From contig JAOAPE010000001.1 of NCBI GenBank assembly GCA_025462725.1, positions 186,001 through 250,000 on the forward strand: a DNA stretch of 64,000 nt. The letters run 5' to 3'. A model generated the notes under the pieces. The model had not been told where the DNA came from, ran no database searches, and worked only from the letters and a program-made list of their open reading frames with translations. Made by a program: the position numbers and the translations under genes. Numbering within the stretch: position 1 is the stretch's first letter; every line of letters begins with the position of its first letter. This DNA comes from Terriglobales bacterium. GTDB taxonomy: Bacteria > Acidobacteriota > Terriglobia > Terriglobales > Acidobacteriaceae. This document shows positions 35,501 to 44,216 of the stretch, piece by piece.

Positions 35501-35549
35501 AATGTTCAACGCCATGATGAACTTCGATCACTTGGACGCCGGCAGATAA
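32547..35549 (+). CDS. Large secreted M14-like zinc carboxypeptidase family protein
   Basis: The 1000-residue exported protein has a signal peptide (LIAVFLLATLTASAQ). Its first half (about 60-400) is an M14-type domain: zinc motif SIHSPETASPELLM (H-x-x-E), the substrate Arg in HDNNRDGMQLS, and the third ligand/His region FHDLHESVPYLY. The second half contains a glutamine-amidotransferase-like or beta-rich region (RIAMMHTWQGTQNDGWYRIA, FDVIIMPPYG) and ends with a strand-rich HIVLFSINPMWRDETMGSF. Related large M14 proteins are common in Acidobacteria and Bacteroidetes. GGAGGATCC precedes the ATG. Substrates unknown. Confidence 0.85.
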   Translation: MRLHLIAVFLLATLTASAQKNCVVKPNPEYDKKIAEFTTEKFFSTELVDHLPQSSCVPSPENFLKHIVGAPGVLTHVADINAYMRLLASKSPRVKVFDIGKSEEGREMLLVAISEEANIAKLDRYKEINARLADPRGLSEADAQKLIAEGKPMYWASGSIHSPETASPELLMELAYRLAVEDSPFIQKIRKDEIVLLTPVAEVDGRDRMVDVYTYNHNHPDEQSKPLVWWGHYVAHDNNRDGMQLSLALSRNMMSTFLKFHPQVFHDLHESVPYLYISTGTGPYNAWLDPIVISEWQSMAYHEINEMTKRGTIGVWTHGFYDGWAPNYMFYLANGHNSIGRFYETFGNGGADTKIRTLPPASTNRDWFRPNPPLPKVKWSIRNNINMAQSALLFGMNNVANNGRDFLANFYAKSQRSVAKARTEGPAAYVFTADDPRPAEQARLLNLLKAQGIEVHKTTAEIRMPAPVPAPRPDRSGDSTSSDSATPDAAPQRMRQEKPAPKELVYPAGSYVVRMDQPYSRMADMMLDTQFYSSRDPRSYDDTGWTLGALRNVRTARVMDTKILDAKMDKISGDIALAPALTGTGNTILITNTGENTMATLRFRAPTAKIEVAEEPFDAAGNKFSAGTWILRDAASDVTDQVRSLGLRSQSVAPDFKVKTHPLAAPRIAMMHTWQGTQNDGWYRIALDKLGVPYTYIPDTVVREMQPNELREKFDVIIMPPYGRDLSGIITGIPKRDGGKPLAWKNTPETPNLVAPGVNAADDIRGGLGYAGIANIQKFVSDGGLLIATAASARIPVQAGMTEMLSITDPRLLQAPGSVVQTTVEDKRSPITYGLEDKLYVYFNSGPIFRISTGLGENQGAAFAGGPAEGRPSGRGTASDPDVVQGRAYTEPEKPVKRTPAEQEAYIQEDNLEFAKANLPAKEKFPRVILRFAPEKDLLLSGMIVSGNEIAEKPAVVDVTLGKGHIVLFSINPMWRDETMGSFPLMFNAMMNFDHLDAGR

Positions 35550-35569
35550 CTGGCAAGTTCTTGCTCTGA

Positions 35570-35593
35570 GGCACAGCCGCCCTCGGCTGTGCC
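35570..35593. repeat. Repeat element D, perfect 10-bp hairpin
   Basis: GGCACAGCCG and CGGCTGTGCC with loop CCCT, 20 nt after the peptidase stop. Relatives at 51721, 55185 and 55293; the last two are inside mnmG. Confidence 0.85.
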
Positions 35594-35603
35594 GCCGGCT
35601 TTC

Positions 35604-35630
35604 CTGACTACCGACTACTGACTACTGGGT
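35604..35630. repeat. Heptamer array, (T/C)GACTAC type (family I)
   Basis: Units CTGACTAC, CGACTAC, TGACTAC. On the minus strand each unit gives GTAGTC, hence a TAG. Confidence 0.8.
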
Positions 35631-35633
35631 TTC

Positions 35634-35662
35634 TTGCCCAATTCCCCTCATTCCCGTATACT
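35634..35662 (+). promoter_or_regulatory. Sigma-70-type promoter of rpmH
   Basis: TTGCCC (35634-35639) and TATACT (35657-35662) are separated by exactly 17 nt. They lie about 50 nt before the rpmH ATG, the expected distance. It likely drives the whole rpmH-rnpA-yidD-yidC-jag set. Confidence 0.75.
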
Positions 35663-35710
35663 TACGGTTTGCTCATCGCAATCATTTCCAAGTAGGAGAG
35701 CACCAGTCTC

Positions 35711-35866
35711 ATGCCCAAACGTACGTTTCAACCGAACCGCAGGCGCCGTTCCAAGACCCACGGCTTCCGTTCGCGGATGAAGACCAAGAGCGGACAAGCC
35801 GTTCTCTCGCGCCGCCGTGCCAAAGGCCGCAAGCGCGTCTCTGTCAGCGCCGGTTTCCGCGACTAA
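35711..35866 (+). CDS. rpmH: 50S ribosomal protein L34
   Basis: The 51-residue, strongly basic ribosomal protein begins [19 protein letters not shown] and continues with [20 protein letters not shown] and GRKRVSVS, matching L34 throughout. AGGAG lies about 12 nt before the ATG and a near-consensus promoter precedes it. It opens the rpmH-rnpA-yidD-yidC-jag cluster found near the origin in many bacteria. dnaA was not seen upstream. Confidence 0.97.
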   Translation: MPKRTFQPNRRRRSKTHGFRSRMKTKSGQAVLSRRRAKGRKRVSVSAGFRD

Positions 35867-36056
35867 CATAGCTGGGAAGCTATTGAGCTACAAGGCTTTG
35901 CACCCGGAGTCAGAATACCCGTTCCGGAACTTCTTCAACCGAAGTAGACGCCTGAAAGACTACCCGCTCTTGAATTCCAGTTCGTGAATCTGGATACCTC
36001 GAACATCTAAATCCGCAGTTCCTGGGGCCCTGCAACAACGCGCCCCGGGCAGGATC

Positions 36057-36617
36057 GTGGTTGTGACCGCCGAACCGAAGTCTTATAGCACTCACCAGCC
36101 GCCCCCACTGGCTCCCAGTGCCGCCCCTGCTTCCCGTTCTAACGCGGCTTCGCCTTTCGGTTTTCCCAAGTCTTCGCGCCTTCTGAAACATTCCACATTC
36201 CAGAACGTATATGAAGTCGGTCGCAGGCACTTTTCAACCAGCATGACCTTCTTCTTTCTATTGTCGGATAACTCCGGCGCGTCGGACTCTGCGTCTCGCG
36301 CCCACGTCGGCCTCACAGTAGGACGCGCCCTCGGCGGCGCAGTCGATCGCAACCGCATTAAGCGGCGCGTGCGCGATGTAGTCCGTCATCAACTTGGCTC
36401 ATTGAACGCGAAACTCGCCGAGCGCAATCTCGCTGCAGAGATCGTTATCAATCCAAAGAAAGCCGCACTGACGGCTGATGTTGCCGTCCTACGCGCCGAA
36501 GTCGAACGTGGATTCGCCGTCATCGCCGCCGCTAAGCCGGGTGTTCAAGCACCGCAGCAGCCACGACGACCACGTGCTTCCGAATCGAAACCGGCCAGAA
36601 GGGAATCAAAACACTGA
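36057..36617 (+). CDS. rnpA: Ribonuclease P protein component
   Basis: RnpA is the protein partner of the RNase P RNA that trims tRNA 5' ends. The core (about 40-155) has [26 protein letters not shown]-like [28 protein letters not shown] (the RNR RNA-binding signature) and [21 protein letters not shown] 38-residue Pro/Ala/Ser-rich N-terminal extension and a basic C-terminal tail are extra compared with the usual 110-130 residues. I keep the GTG start at 36057, preceded by CAGGATC, but a later start is possible. The stop overlaps the yidD start by one base. Confidence 0.9.
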   Translation: MVVTAEPKSYSTHQPPPLAPSAAPASRSNAASPFGFPKSSRLLKHSTFQNVYEVGRRHFSTSMTFFFLLSDNSGASDSASRAHVGLTVGRALGGAVDRNRIKRRVRDVVRHQLGSLNAKLAERNLAAEIVINPKKAALTADVAVLRAEVERGFAVIAAAKPGVQAPQQPRRPRASESKPARRESKH

Positions 36618-36868
36618 TGTCCTTCTCTGCCGCGCTACTCGGAATGTACAAAAGATTCCTCTCACCGCTTCTACTTAGCTCGTGCCGATACACCCCCACT
36701 TGCTCTGACTACGCGGCAGAAGCGGTCGACCGACACGGCGTGATTCTCGGATCGCTACTTACGATCTGGCGGATATTACGTTGTAATCCTTTTTCCCGTG
36801 GCGGACTCGATACGGTTCCCACACACATTCATAACTTTTCGCAGGAAAACCAAACTTGTCAGAAATAA
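36617..36868 (+). CDS. yidD: Membrane protein insertion efficiency factor YidD
   Basis: The 83-residue protein supports insertion of inner-membrane proteins by YidC. It has the family motifs [31 protein letters not shown] and [16 protein letters not shown], including the conserved Cys residues. An amphipathic N-terminus attaches it to the membrane. Start overlaps rnpA (TGATG), and the last 13 bases overlap the yidC TTG start, so all three are translationally coupled. Confidence 0.95.
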   Translation: MSFSAALLGMYKRFLSPLLLSSCRYTPTCSDYAAEAVDRHGVILGSLLTIWRILRCNPFSRGGLDTVPTHIHNFSQENQTCQK

Positions 36869-38706
36869 AGAACCCAAACCAAGATCCGAACGACTTCCGA
36901 CGACTGCTGCTGGTCTTCGCCTTGACCTTCGTCGCCATCATCATCAGCCAGCAGTTCATGTCGAAGTACGCGCCCAAGCGGACTGAGCAGAAGCCCCAGC
37001 CCGCCGCAACGCAGCCGCAATCACCAACCGCTCAGGCTCCTGCATCATCGACGAGCGCACAGACTTCCGCAGCTCCAGCGAAATCCGTCTCCGCTTCCAA
37101 GCAAACTGGCGCCAAACCTGCCACTCCCGTCACCATCAAGCAAGCTAGCAATGAGACTGATACCACCATCGAGAACGATCTCTACAAGATCACTTTCACC
37201 AACCGTGGCGCCCTGGTGAAATCTTGGATTCTGAAAAAGCATCAGGATGACCAAGGCAAACCACTCGACATGGTCAACTCTCGCGCCGCCGCGCAGTACG
37301 GATATCCACTTTCGCTCTTCACCTACGATGAAGCTCTGCGCAACAAATTGAACACCGCGCTCTATGTTCCCAGCGCCACCGGCCTTCTCGCCGCTCCCGC
37401 GCAAGTCGCTTTTGAATACTCAGACGGTGACACCACTGCCCGCAAGACTTTCAGCTTCGATCACAACTACGTTGTGCACGTGAACACCTCCGTGCAACAC
37501 AACGGAACAGAAGTGCAGGCATATCCTGTGTGGCCCGCAGGATTCGGGGATCAGATCAATGGTCCCTCGTATGCCGCCGCGCGCATCGAGTACTACCAGG
37601 GCGAAAAAGTCGAGCGACATCCCGCGCAAGAGAGCACCGGCCTTCCCATCATTGGCGGCAAGAAATCCATCAGCAACGGAAACACTCTCGCAGGCCCCTT
37701 TCAATGGGCCGGAGTCGTCGACCAGTACTTCGCTTCGATCTTTCTTCCCGACGATCCCAACTCCGCTTCCCTAGTGACTCTGCACAACACCATCTCGCAG
37801 AATCCCAACGAGCCTGACGCTGACAAGAAGCGCCGCGAAGTCTTCTCTGTCCTCGGCACTGCAGTCGGAAACGCCGGCGGCCCAACTAGCCTTCGCTTAT
37901 TCGTCGGGCCGAAAAATTTGGAAGTGCTCCAGAGCGTTCGTGCCAGTGTCCCCGGCAATGCCGGATCTCAAACCGCGCCCACGGGCCCCGGCCTGGACAC
38001 CCTCATTGATTTTGGTATGTTCGCCATCATCGCCAAGCCGCTCTTCCTCTGGCTGAATTGGACTCAACAACACTGGGTCAACAATTGGGGATGGTCAATT
38101 TTCATCCTCACCGTCATCATCAACCTGGCGCTTTTCCCCATGCGATATTCCGGGATGAAGTCCGCGCTGCTGCAGCAGAAGATCGCGCCGGAGCTGAAAC
38201 AGATCAACAAGCGATATCAGGGGCTCAAGCTCACCGATCCGCGCCAGCACGACAAGCAAAAAGAGATTCAAGCGGTGATGGAGCGCGAGGGCATCAACCA
38301 ATTCGGGGGATGTCTCCCTACCGTCATCCAGCTTCCATTCCTCTTCGCCTTCTACGCCATGTTGAGCACGGTCAACGAACTTCGCCATGCGCACTGGCTG
38401 TGGATCAGCGATCTTTCATCGCCAGACCCCTGGCACATTCTGCCCGTGGTCATTGTCATCACCATGTTCATCATGCAGCGCGCCACGCCCATGACCGGCA
38501 TGGACGAGCAGCAAGCCAAAATGATGCAGTTCATGATGCCGCTGATGATCGGCGCCATCAGCTTCACATTGCCCGCCGGACTCGGGGTTTACTGGGTTAC
38601 CGGCAACATCATCGGATACCTGCTCCAACTCGGCATGAACAACACCCGCACCGCCCGCGACATCCGTGCCCATCTGGAAAAGCGCGCTGCTAAGAAAGGG
38701 AAGTAG
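36856..38706 (+). CDS. yidC: Membrane protein insertase YidC
   Basis: YidC inserts and folds inner-membrane proteins, alone or with Sec. The 616-residue product has the N-terminal anchor ([21 protein letters not shown]), a Pro/Ala/Gln-rich linker, the periplasmic beta domain (about 95-370, e.g. [20 protein letters not shown]) and the conserved C-terminal five-helix core with [23 protein letters not shown]-type [20 protein letters not shown], and [18 protein letters not shown]. The start is TTG, with AGGA 9 nt upstream. It overlaps yidD and is followed by jag after 14 nt. Confidence 0.96.
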   Translation: MSEIKNPNQDPNDFRRLLLVFALTFVAIIISQQFMSKYAPKRTEQKPQPAATQPQSPTAQAPASSTSAQTSAAPAKSVSASKQTGAKPATPVTIKQASNETDTTIENDLYKITFTNRGALVKSWILKKHQDDQGKPLDMVNSRAAAQYGYPLSLFTYDEALRNKLNTALYVPSATGLLAAPAQVAFEYSDGDTTARKTFSFDHNYVVHVNTSVQHNGTEVQAYPVWPAGFGDQINGPSYAAARIEYYQGEKVERHPAQESTGLPIIGGKKSISNGNTLAGPFQWAGVVDQYFASIFLPDDPNSASLVTLHNTISQNPNEPDADKKRREVFSVLGTAVGNAGGPTSLRLFVGPKNLEVLQSVRASVPGNAGSQTAPTGPGLDTLIDFGMFAIIAKPLFLWLNWTQQHWVNNWGWSIFILTVIINLALFPMRYSGMKSALLQQKIAPELKQINKRYQGLKLTDPRQHDKQKEIQAVMEREGINQFGGCLPTVIQLPFLFAFYAMLSTVNELRHAHWLWISDLSSPDPWHILPVVIVITMFIMQRATPMTGMDEQQAKMMQFMMPLMIGAISFTLPAGLGVYWVTGNIIGYLLQLGMNNTRTARDIRAHLEKRAAKKGK

Positions 38707-38720
38707 CTACAATCACCTCC

Positions 38721-39257
38721 ATGCCCATCCAAGACAAAGTAGCCGCGGCCAACAAAGTTAACGATCTGCTAAAAGCCGTCCTCGCTAACTCCGGACTTCG
38801 CCTCAAGTACCGCATCAGCGTGAATCCACCGAGCACCGGCCCTGACTCTGACCGCGCCGAGATTACCGTCGATCTCGCCGGCCCGGACAGTCCGCTGGTT
38901 CTCTCTCGTGGCGCCGAGCTGCTCAACTCCATGGAACACCTCGCCCTGAAGGCGCTCCACCTCGACACCGAGGAACACGACAAGCTCAGCTTTGACTGCC
39001 AGAAATTTAAGTTGATGCGGCGCGAAGAACTGAAGACCGCAGCCGACGTCGCCGCCGAGCGCGTCCGCAAGACGAAGATGCCTTACGAGTTCGCTCCCAT
39101 GAATGCCCGCGACCGCCGCCTCGTGCACTTGCATCTCGCCAACACCGAAGACCTCCGTACTGAGAGCCAAGGCGAAGGCGCCCGCCGCAACGTGGTCGTT
39201 TATCCCAAGGACTACAAGCCAGGCGCAGCCAAACCATTCGGCCGCAGCCGCCGCTAA
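38721..39257 (+). CDS. jag: Jag/KhpB-like RNA-binding R3H protein
   Basis: The 178-residue product is related to KhpB (Jag), an RNA-binding protein encoded after yidC in many bacteria. It shows a KH-like core (about 50-100, SPLVLSRGAELLNSMEHLALKAL) and an R3H domain (about 110-165, YEFAPMNARDRRLVHLHLAN with RTESQGEGARRNVVVYP). The N-terminal Jag_N domain is reduced. R3H binds single-stranded nucleic acid. mnmE, which often follows, is missing here; a hairpin repeat comes next. Confidence 0.9.
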   Translation: MPIQDKVAAANKVNDLLKAVLANSGLRLKYRISVNPPSTGPDSDRAEITVDLAGPDSPLVLSRGAELLNSMEHLALKALHLDTEEHDKLSFDCQKFKLMRREELKTAADVAAERVRKTKMPYEFAPMNARDRRLVHLHLANTEDLRTESQGEGARRNVVVYPKDYKPGAAKPFGRSRR

Positions 39258-39268
39258 TATCGGGGCTG

Positions 39269-39316
39269 CCCACCTTTATCGCGAAGTGATAAGGGTGGGA
39301 GCACACCCTGACTACT
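39269..39316. repeat. Element F hairpin and GACTAC heptamers
   Basis: CCCACCTTTATC pairs with GATAAGGGTGGG (one wobble), loop GCGAAGT (39269-39299). ACCCTGACTACTGACTCACC follows, and the methyltransferase stop codon (39312-39314) lies in it. Confidence 0.75.
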
Positions 39317-40385
39317 GACTCACCGCTTCCACCACGCTCAACGGCGATTTGTTCGGTACCACCCGATTCATCTTGAATCCCGCTTCTTCAAACAGCTTGC
39401 GATACTCACTCTCCGTCCGCTCTCTTCCACCCGGAAATATCAGCATCTCCAGATCAACAAATTTTCCCGGATGCGGCTCGTTGTCTTCCGATATGACGGC
39501 TTCCAGCAGGATTAATTTCCCGTTCTTCCCTAACGCCTTCCGGCAATTCTTCAGTATCAGCAATGCCTTTTCATCGTCCCAGTCGTGGATAATGTGCTTC
39601 ATGATGATCGCGTCCGCGCCCTCAGGCACTGACTGAAAGAAATCTCCCGTGACCACTTCGCACCGGTCAGTCAACTTCAACTCTGCTATCCGCTGACGCG
39701 CGCCCTTCGTCACGTGCTCCAGGTCAACCAGTTTGCCTCGCATCTCCGGGTACTTTTTTAAGATTGAAGTCAGCACAAACCCGTGTCCACCGGCCACATC
39801 CATCAGCGTTCCGATTCCCGAAAAGTCATACACCTCCAACACCGCCGGGACAACCACCGCGCTGAATGAAGTCATGGCTGCATTGAATACGACTGACTCT
39901 TCCTTATATTTCGGATCTGCAAAAAGTTCAAAGACCGGCATTCCGTGAACATGCTCTACCGCCGGTTTACCAGTCTTGATGGAATACAACATCTCGGCAT
40001 AAAGATGAAAATGGAACGGGTCTGGGAAGAACAGCAGGAACTCCCTCATAGACCCTTCTCGCCCTGACAACAGAAACTCTGCCGGCGGAGTCAGCGCAAA
40101 AAGCCTGCTGCCCGCTTCCACCTCGGCGAATATTCCCGCGCAAGCCAGCGCCCGCAGCATCCGATACAGCGCATCTTCGTGCGTCTGCGTCTGCTTGGCT
40201 AACTCTGCCACTGGCTTCGGCCCATCCGCAAGCAAGTCGGCGATACCCAGTTTCGTTGCAGTGTATACAGCGGACGAGACTACATATCCCATCGCGGCTT
40301 GCAGCAACTGCTGCTGAGGGTTGGGTCCTGTTTGCTGCTGCTCTTGTGCGGTTGGGGGAACTGCAACGTGCGGTTGTGCTGACAT
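39312..40385 (-). CDS. SAM-dependent O-methyltransferase (family 2, winged-helix dimerisation type)
   Basis: The 357-residue protein has an N-terminal winged-helix dimerisation domain (AAMGYVVSSAVYTATKLGIADLLADGPKPVAELA) and a C-terminal Rossmann SAM domain: GTLMDVAGGHGFVLTSILKKYP, VVTGDFFQSVPEGADAIIMKHIIHDWDDEKALLILKNCR and GKLILLEAVI. The catalytic His of plant-type O-methyltransferases is in KHIIHDWDD. It probably methylates a small hydroxyl compound, unknown here. AGGAG 10 nt before ATG 40385 fixes the start. The DUF1348 gene is about 105 nt upstream on the same strand. Confidence 0.88.
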   Translation of the reverse strand: MSAQPHVAVPPTAQEQQQTGPNPQQQLLQAAMGYVVSSAVYTATKLGIADLLADGPKPVAELAKQTQTHEDALYRMLRALACAGIFAEVEAGSRLFALTPPAEFLLSGREGSMREFLLFFPDPFHFHLYAEMLYSIKTGKPAVEHVHGMPVFELFADPKYKEESVVFNAAMTSFSAVVVPAVLEVYDFSGIGTLMDVAGGHGFVLTSILKKYPEMRGKLVDLEHVTKGARQRIAELKLTDRCEVVTGDFFQSVPEGADAIIMKHIIHDWDDEKALLILKNCRKALGKNGKLILLEAVISEDNEPHPGKFVDLEMLIFPGGRERTESEYRKLFEEAGFKMNRVVPNKSPLSVVEAVSQ

Positions 40386-40490
40386 TTCGAAAATCTCCTG
40401 ATCAGGTTTGTGCGAAAAATATCCTACAACGAATCCGGAGTTGGTTGCTGCCATCCGTTGTTCTTGCATTTCCTTTTGCTCTTGCCTTTT

Positions 40491-40991
40491 CTAGAGACCC
40501 AAGTCGCTTAATCCAGGATGGTCATCAGGACGACGCCCCAGCTGCCAGTGATACTTGCGGTCCGGTTCCTTGATGGGTAGATCATTGATGCAGGCGTAAC
40601 GTAGTCGCATAAGCCCGTTGTCGTCGAACTCCCAATTCTCATTACCGTACGAGCGAAACCAGTTTCCGGAGTCATCGTGCGATTCGTAAACAAAGCGCAC
40701 GGCGATACGATTACCATCAAAGGCCCAAAGCTCTTTGATCAACCGATACTCCAGCTCGCGTGTCCATTTTCGCTTAAGGAAAGCGATGATCTCCTGTCTG
40801 CCAGTCGGGAACTCCGCACGATTTCTCCAACGCGAGTCGGACGTGTAAGCCAAAGCCACTTTTTCCGGATCGCGCGAGTTCCAGCCGTCCTCCGCCAGTC
40901 GAACTTTCTGAATAGCTGTTTCACGGGTAAAGGGAGGCACTGGAGGACGTGACTCGATCGTTGGATTTTTCTGCTCGACGGTGAGAACCAT
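40491..40991 (-). CDS. DUF1348 (NTF2-like/SnoaL-like) protein
   Basis: The 166-residue protein carries the DUF1348 pattern: [92 protein letters not shown] and [13 protein letters not shown]. The fold is NTF2-like with a closed pocket; no reaction is known for the family. GGGAG 9-12 nt before the ATG at 40991 fixes the start; a longer frame to 41201 lacks family similarity. It is upstream of the methyltransferase gene on the same strand. Confidence 0.9.
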   Translation of the reverse strand: MVLTVEQKNPTIESRPPVPPFTRETAIQKVRLAEDGWNSRDPEKVALAYTSDSRWRNRAEFPTGRQEIIAFLKRKWTRELEYRLIKELWAFDGNRIAVRFVYESHDDSGNWFRSYGNENWEFDDNGLMRLRYACINDLPIKEPDRKYHWQLGRRPDDHPGLSDLGL

Positions 40992-41213
40992 TTGAGAGTC
41001 TCCCTTGTCGTGAATAGATTGTTGCGGCGTAGATACGACGCGAGGTCGCATGTCAGGACAGCTCGGAAGACTCCTTGAGCCGGCGCATCGTTGCAATACA
41101 TTACTGCTGGAAAAGGGGGATTGAAAGCGCCATACGACGCCTTGTCTCACCCAGAGCTGTGACCGCGCGTTAATCCGTACCGTCCATGAAACCCCTGGCA
41201 AGGTTTCCCCTTA

Positions 41214-41256
41214 CACAAAAAAAGGCGCCCACCGATTCCGATGAGCGCCTTCACAA
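41214..41256 (-). terminator. Rho-independent terminator of gyrA
   Basis: On the minus strand AAGGCGC and GCGCCTT close an extended stem with wobble pairs, followed by seven T residues. It lies about 25-60 nt beyond the gyrA stop. Confidence 0.85.
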
Positions 41257-41283
41257 ACTACGAGCTACGACCTACGAACTACT
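41257..41283. repeat. Heptamer array, CTACGAN type (family H)
   Basis: Units CTACGAG, CTACGAC, CTACGAA, CTAC. On the minus strand each reads NTCGTAG, i.e. one TAG per unit. The gyrA stop (41279-41281) is the first of them. Confidence 0.88.
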
Positions 41284-43909
41284 GCAGTAACGTCCCGTTC
41301 TCTTCTTTCAATTCTTCTGCCGGGATCACCACCGCCGCAGCCACTTTGTCTCCATCATCCAAGTGCAGCAATCGCACTCCCTGAGTTGAGCGGCCCGCCT
41401 CGCGGATGCTCGTCGTATTGATGCGGATGATCTTCCCGAACTGGCTGATCACCATGCACTCTGACGTCTCATCCACCAGCATGATGCCGCTGACCTTGCC
41501 ATTCTTGGCCATGGTCTTAACGTTTATCACGCCCTTGCCACCACGTGTCTGCAACCTGTATTCGTCAACGTCCGTGCGCTTGCCGTAGCCCTGCTCCGTC
41601 ACAGAAAGGATCAGTGACGGCGTATCCTCTCCGTCTTTGCCATTCTTCTTCGTACGTTCCTTCGGAGTCACAGCCATGCCGATGATGTAATCGTCCTTGT
41701 CCAGGTCCATTCCGCGGACACCATACGCCGGACGTCCCATCGACCGCACATCCTCTTCTTCGAAGCGGATCGCCATCCCTTCATGCGATGCCAGGAAGAC
41801 GATCTGCTTGCCGTCCGTCATCTGCACTCCAACCAGTTCGTCGTCTTTGTCGATGCCAATAGCAATGATCCCGCGCGCCATGACGTTGCAGAAGTCTTTC
41901 AATTCCGTCTTCTTCACCGTGCCATTGCGCGTTGCGAAGAAGATGTATTTGCCTTCTTCTTCCAGATCGCGGACATTCAAGATCGCTCGCACCGTCTCTC
42001 CCGGTTGCAATGAGACCAGGTTCGCGATCGCCTTACCTTTGCCCGCCGGACCGATGTCCGGAACCTCATACACCTTGAGCCAGTACACGCGCCCGGTGTT
42101 GGTGAAGATCAGCAGGTACGCGTGTGTCGAAGCGATGATCAGCTTCTCGACGAAATCTTCTTCACGCGTTGACATCCCCTTGCGGCCAGTTCCACCGCGT
42201 CTTTGCTGTCGATAAGTAGATATCGGTGTCCGCTTCATGTATCCCGAGTGCGATATTGTCACCGCCACTTGCTCGTCGGATATCAAATCTTCCATCTGCA
42301 ATTCAGCGGCTTCGTCCAGGATCTCCGTACGGCGTGCATCTTTCGCTCCGCCGTATTCCTTGAGGATTTCCTGCAACTCTTTCACGATAACGCCACGCAG
42401 CTTTTTCTCTGACGCAAGGATCGATTCGTACTCTGCGATGCGTTCTCTGATCTCGCCGAGTTCGTTCATGATCTCTTCCGTCGAGAGTCGCGTCAGGCGA
42501 TACAGTTGTAAGTCGAGTATTGCATCCGCCTGTCTCGCACTCAGCTTGCCTGCATTGGCATCCACACCCAGCCGCGATGCCATTGCCTTGTCGAGCACTT
42601 TGAACTTCGCTTCGAGTAGTGCGTCTTTCGCTTCCTGCCGCGAACCACTGGCGCGGATCAGTTTGATCACCGAATCCAGATTGTCCAGCGCAAGCTTGTA
42701 GCCTTCTAAGATGTGTTCGCGTTCCCGCGCTTTCATTAGCAGGAACACTGTGCGTCTGCGCACAACATCCACGCGATGATCAATGAAGTGCTGTATCGCC
42801 GCGATCAGCCCCATTTCCTTCGGCTGTTGATTGACTACAGCCAGGAAGATCATGCTGAAGCTCTCTTGCATTGAAGTGTGCTTGTAGAGTTGATTCAGGA
42901 CGATCTGCGGCTCTGCTCCGCGCTTCAATTCGATGACAATGCGCATGCCATCGCGGTCGGACTCGTCGCGAATGTCAGATATCTCATCAATCACCTTGTT
43001 GTTCACCAGGTCGGCAATGCGCTCGATCAACCGCGCCTTATTCACCTGATATGGAATCTCTGTGACCACGATCGACTGGCGCTCTTTCGCCATCTGCTCG
43101 ATCGCAGCTTTGGCGCGCATCATGAATCGGCCACGGCCGTTCGTGTATGCCTGCTGGATTCCGCTTTTGCCGTTGATGTAAGCGCCGGTAGGGAAGTCCG
43201 GGCCTTTTACGATTTTGAGGATGTCTTTAAGTTGCGTCGCCGGATTATTCACCAACTCGATCGTTGCTGTGACGATCTCAGTCAGGTTGTGCGGCGGAAT
43301 GTTCGTCGCCATGCCTACTGCGATTCCGTTCGATCCATTGATCAGCAAGTTCGGGATACGCGTCGGCAGAACCGTCGGCTCGTGCGTGGTGTTATCAAAA
43401 TTCTCTACGAAATCGACCGTGTCTTTGTCGATATCCTGAAGCATCTCCTCCGCAATGCGCGTGAGTCTCGCTTCGGTATACCGATAAGCCGCTGGCGGAT
43501 CGCCATCCACTGACCCGAAGTTTCCTTGCCCATCGATCAGCGGATACCGCAACGAGAACGGCTGCGCCATTCGCACCAGCGCGTCATACAAAGCCGCGTC
43601 ACCGTGCGGATGGTATTTTCCCAACCCTTCGCCGACTACCTTCGCGCACTTCACATGCTTCTTGTTGTGCAGCAATCCCATGTCATGCATCGCGTAAAGA
43701 ATGCGGCGATGCACCGGCTTCAACCCGTCGCGAATGTCCGGCAGCGCGCGCCCAATGATCACTGACATGGAGTAGTCGAGATACGACCGGCGCATCTCCT
43801 CTTCCACGTTGATCGGCACAATGTTCGCGGCGCCCGGCCCGTTCGGCGGATCGCCACCGTTAGGATTTTTTGGATCTAGCGGTAGTTGCGGATTCTGTTC
43901 GTCAGCCAT
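41279..43909 (-). CDS. gyrA: DNA gyrase subunit A
   Basis: GyrA cuts and rejoins DNA in the gyrase A2B2 complex that introduces negative supercoils. The 876-residue product has [59 protein letters not shown], the active Tyr in [18 protein letters not shown], and the tower/coiled-coil region. The GyrA box ([10 protein letters not shown]) marks it as gyrase rather than topoisomerase IV, followed by beta-pinwheel repeats. In the quinolone region the usual Ser83 equivalent reads His-Gly-Asp-Ala-Ala (HPHGDAAL). No Shine-Dalgarno is seen; repeat element E ends 8 nt before the ATG. gyrB is not present. Confidence 0.97.
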   Translation of the reverse strand: MADEQNPQLPLDPKNPNGGDPPNGPGAANIVPINVEEEMRRSYLDYSMSVIIGRALPDIRDGLKPVHRRILYAMHDMGLLHNKKHVKCAKVVGEGLGKYHPHGDAALYDALVRMAQPFSLRYPLIDGQGNFGSVDGDPPAAYRYTEARLTRIAEEMLQDIDKDTVDFVENFDNTTHEPTVLPTRIPNLLINGSNGIAVGMATNIPPHNLTEIVTATIELVNNPATQLKDILKIVKGPDFPTGAYINGKSGIQQAYTNGRGRFMMRAKAAIEQMAKERQSIVVTEIPYQVNKARLIERIADLVNNKVIDEISDIRDESDRDGMRIVIELKRGAEPQIVLNQLYKHTSMQESFSMIFLAVVNQQPKEMGLIAAIQHFIDHRVDVVRRRTVFLLMKAREREHILEGYKLALDNLDSVIKLIRASGSRQEAKDALLEAKFKVLDKAMASRLGVDANAGKLSARQADAILDLQLYRLTRLSTEEIMNELGEIRERIAEYESILASEKKLRGVIVKELQEILKEYGGAKDARRTEILDEAAELQMEDLISDEQVAVTISHSGYMKRTPISTYRQQRRGGTGRKGMSTREEDFVEKLIIASTHAYLLIFTNTGRVYWLKVYEVPDIGPAGKGKAIANLVSLQPGETVRAILNVRDLEEEGKYIFFATRNGTVKKTELKDFCNVMARGIIAIGIDKDDELVGVQMTDGKQIVFLASHEGMAIRFEEEDVRSMGRPAYGVRGMDLDKDDYIIGMAVTPKERTKKNGKDGEDTPSLILSVTEQGYGKRTDVDEYRLQTRGGKGVINVKTMAKNGKVSGIMLVDETSECMVISQFGKIIRINTTSIREAGRSTQGVRLLHLDDGDKVAAAVVIPAEELKEENGTLLQ

Positions 43910-44216
43910 ATTTTTTTACATCCCGAGCGCAGCGAGGGAACGCTACAAGCTCCACGTCTGCCGGCATCAATTTAGGAACGAATTCTCGCCCTCAAAGTCG
44001 GCCGGAAATCATCCGGCGACCATCGTGTAAATCGCTGCAATTACAGTTAGTTAGACACAAGGAGAGCACTAACGATTATAGCACGGGAGGGCTGCTTTTC
44101 CGGTCATCAAAATGAGCCCATTGGGCAGGTTTTTTCTTCGCAAAAGCCGCCGGAAATAGCTGCCTTTCGATCACAATTCACCCATCACTAATCACGATTA
44201 TCAGGGTCTATACTCC
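43910..44216. other. 307-nt intergenic region between gyrA and merR-type gene
   Basis: It contains a T7 run, element E at 43918-43946, and AT-richer DNA. I see no gene, and no promoter good enough to name. The two flanking genes are divergent, so both promoters should lie here. Confidence 0.6.
43918..43946. repeat. Repeat element E in the gyrA leader
   Basis: ACATCCCGAGCGCAGCGAGG then GAACGCTAC. On the gyrA strand the element ends GGGATGTAA, followed by AAAAAAT and the gyrA ATG. Confidence 0.8.
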
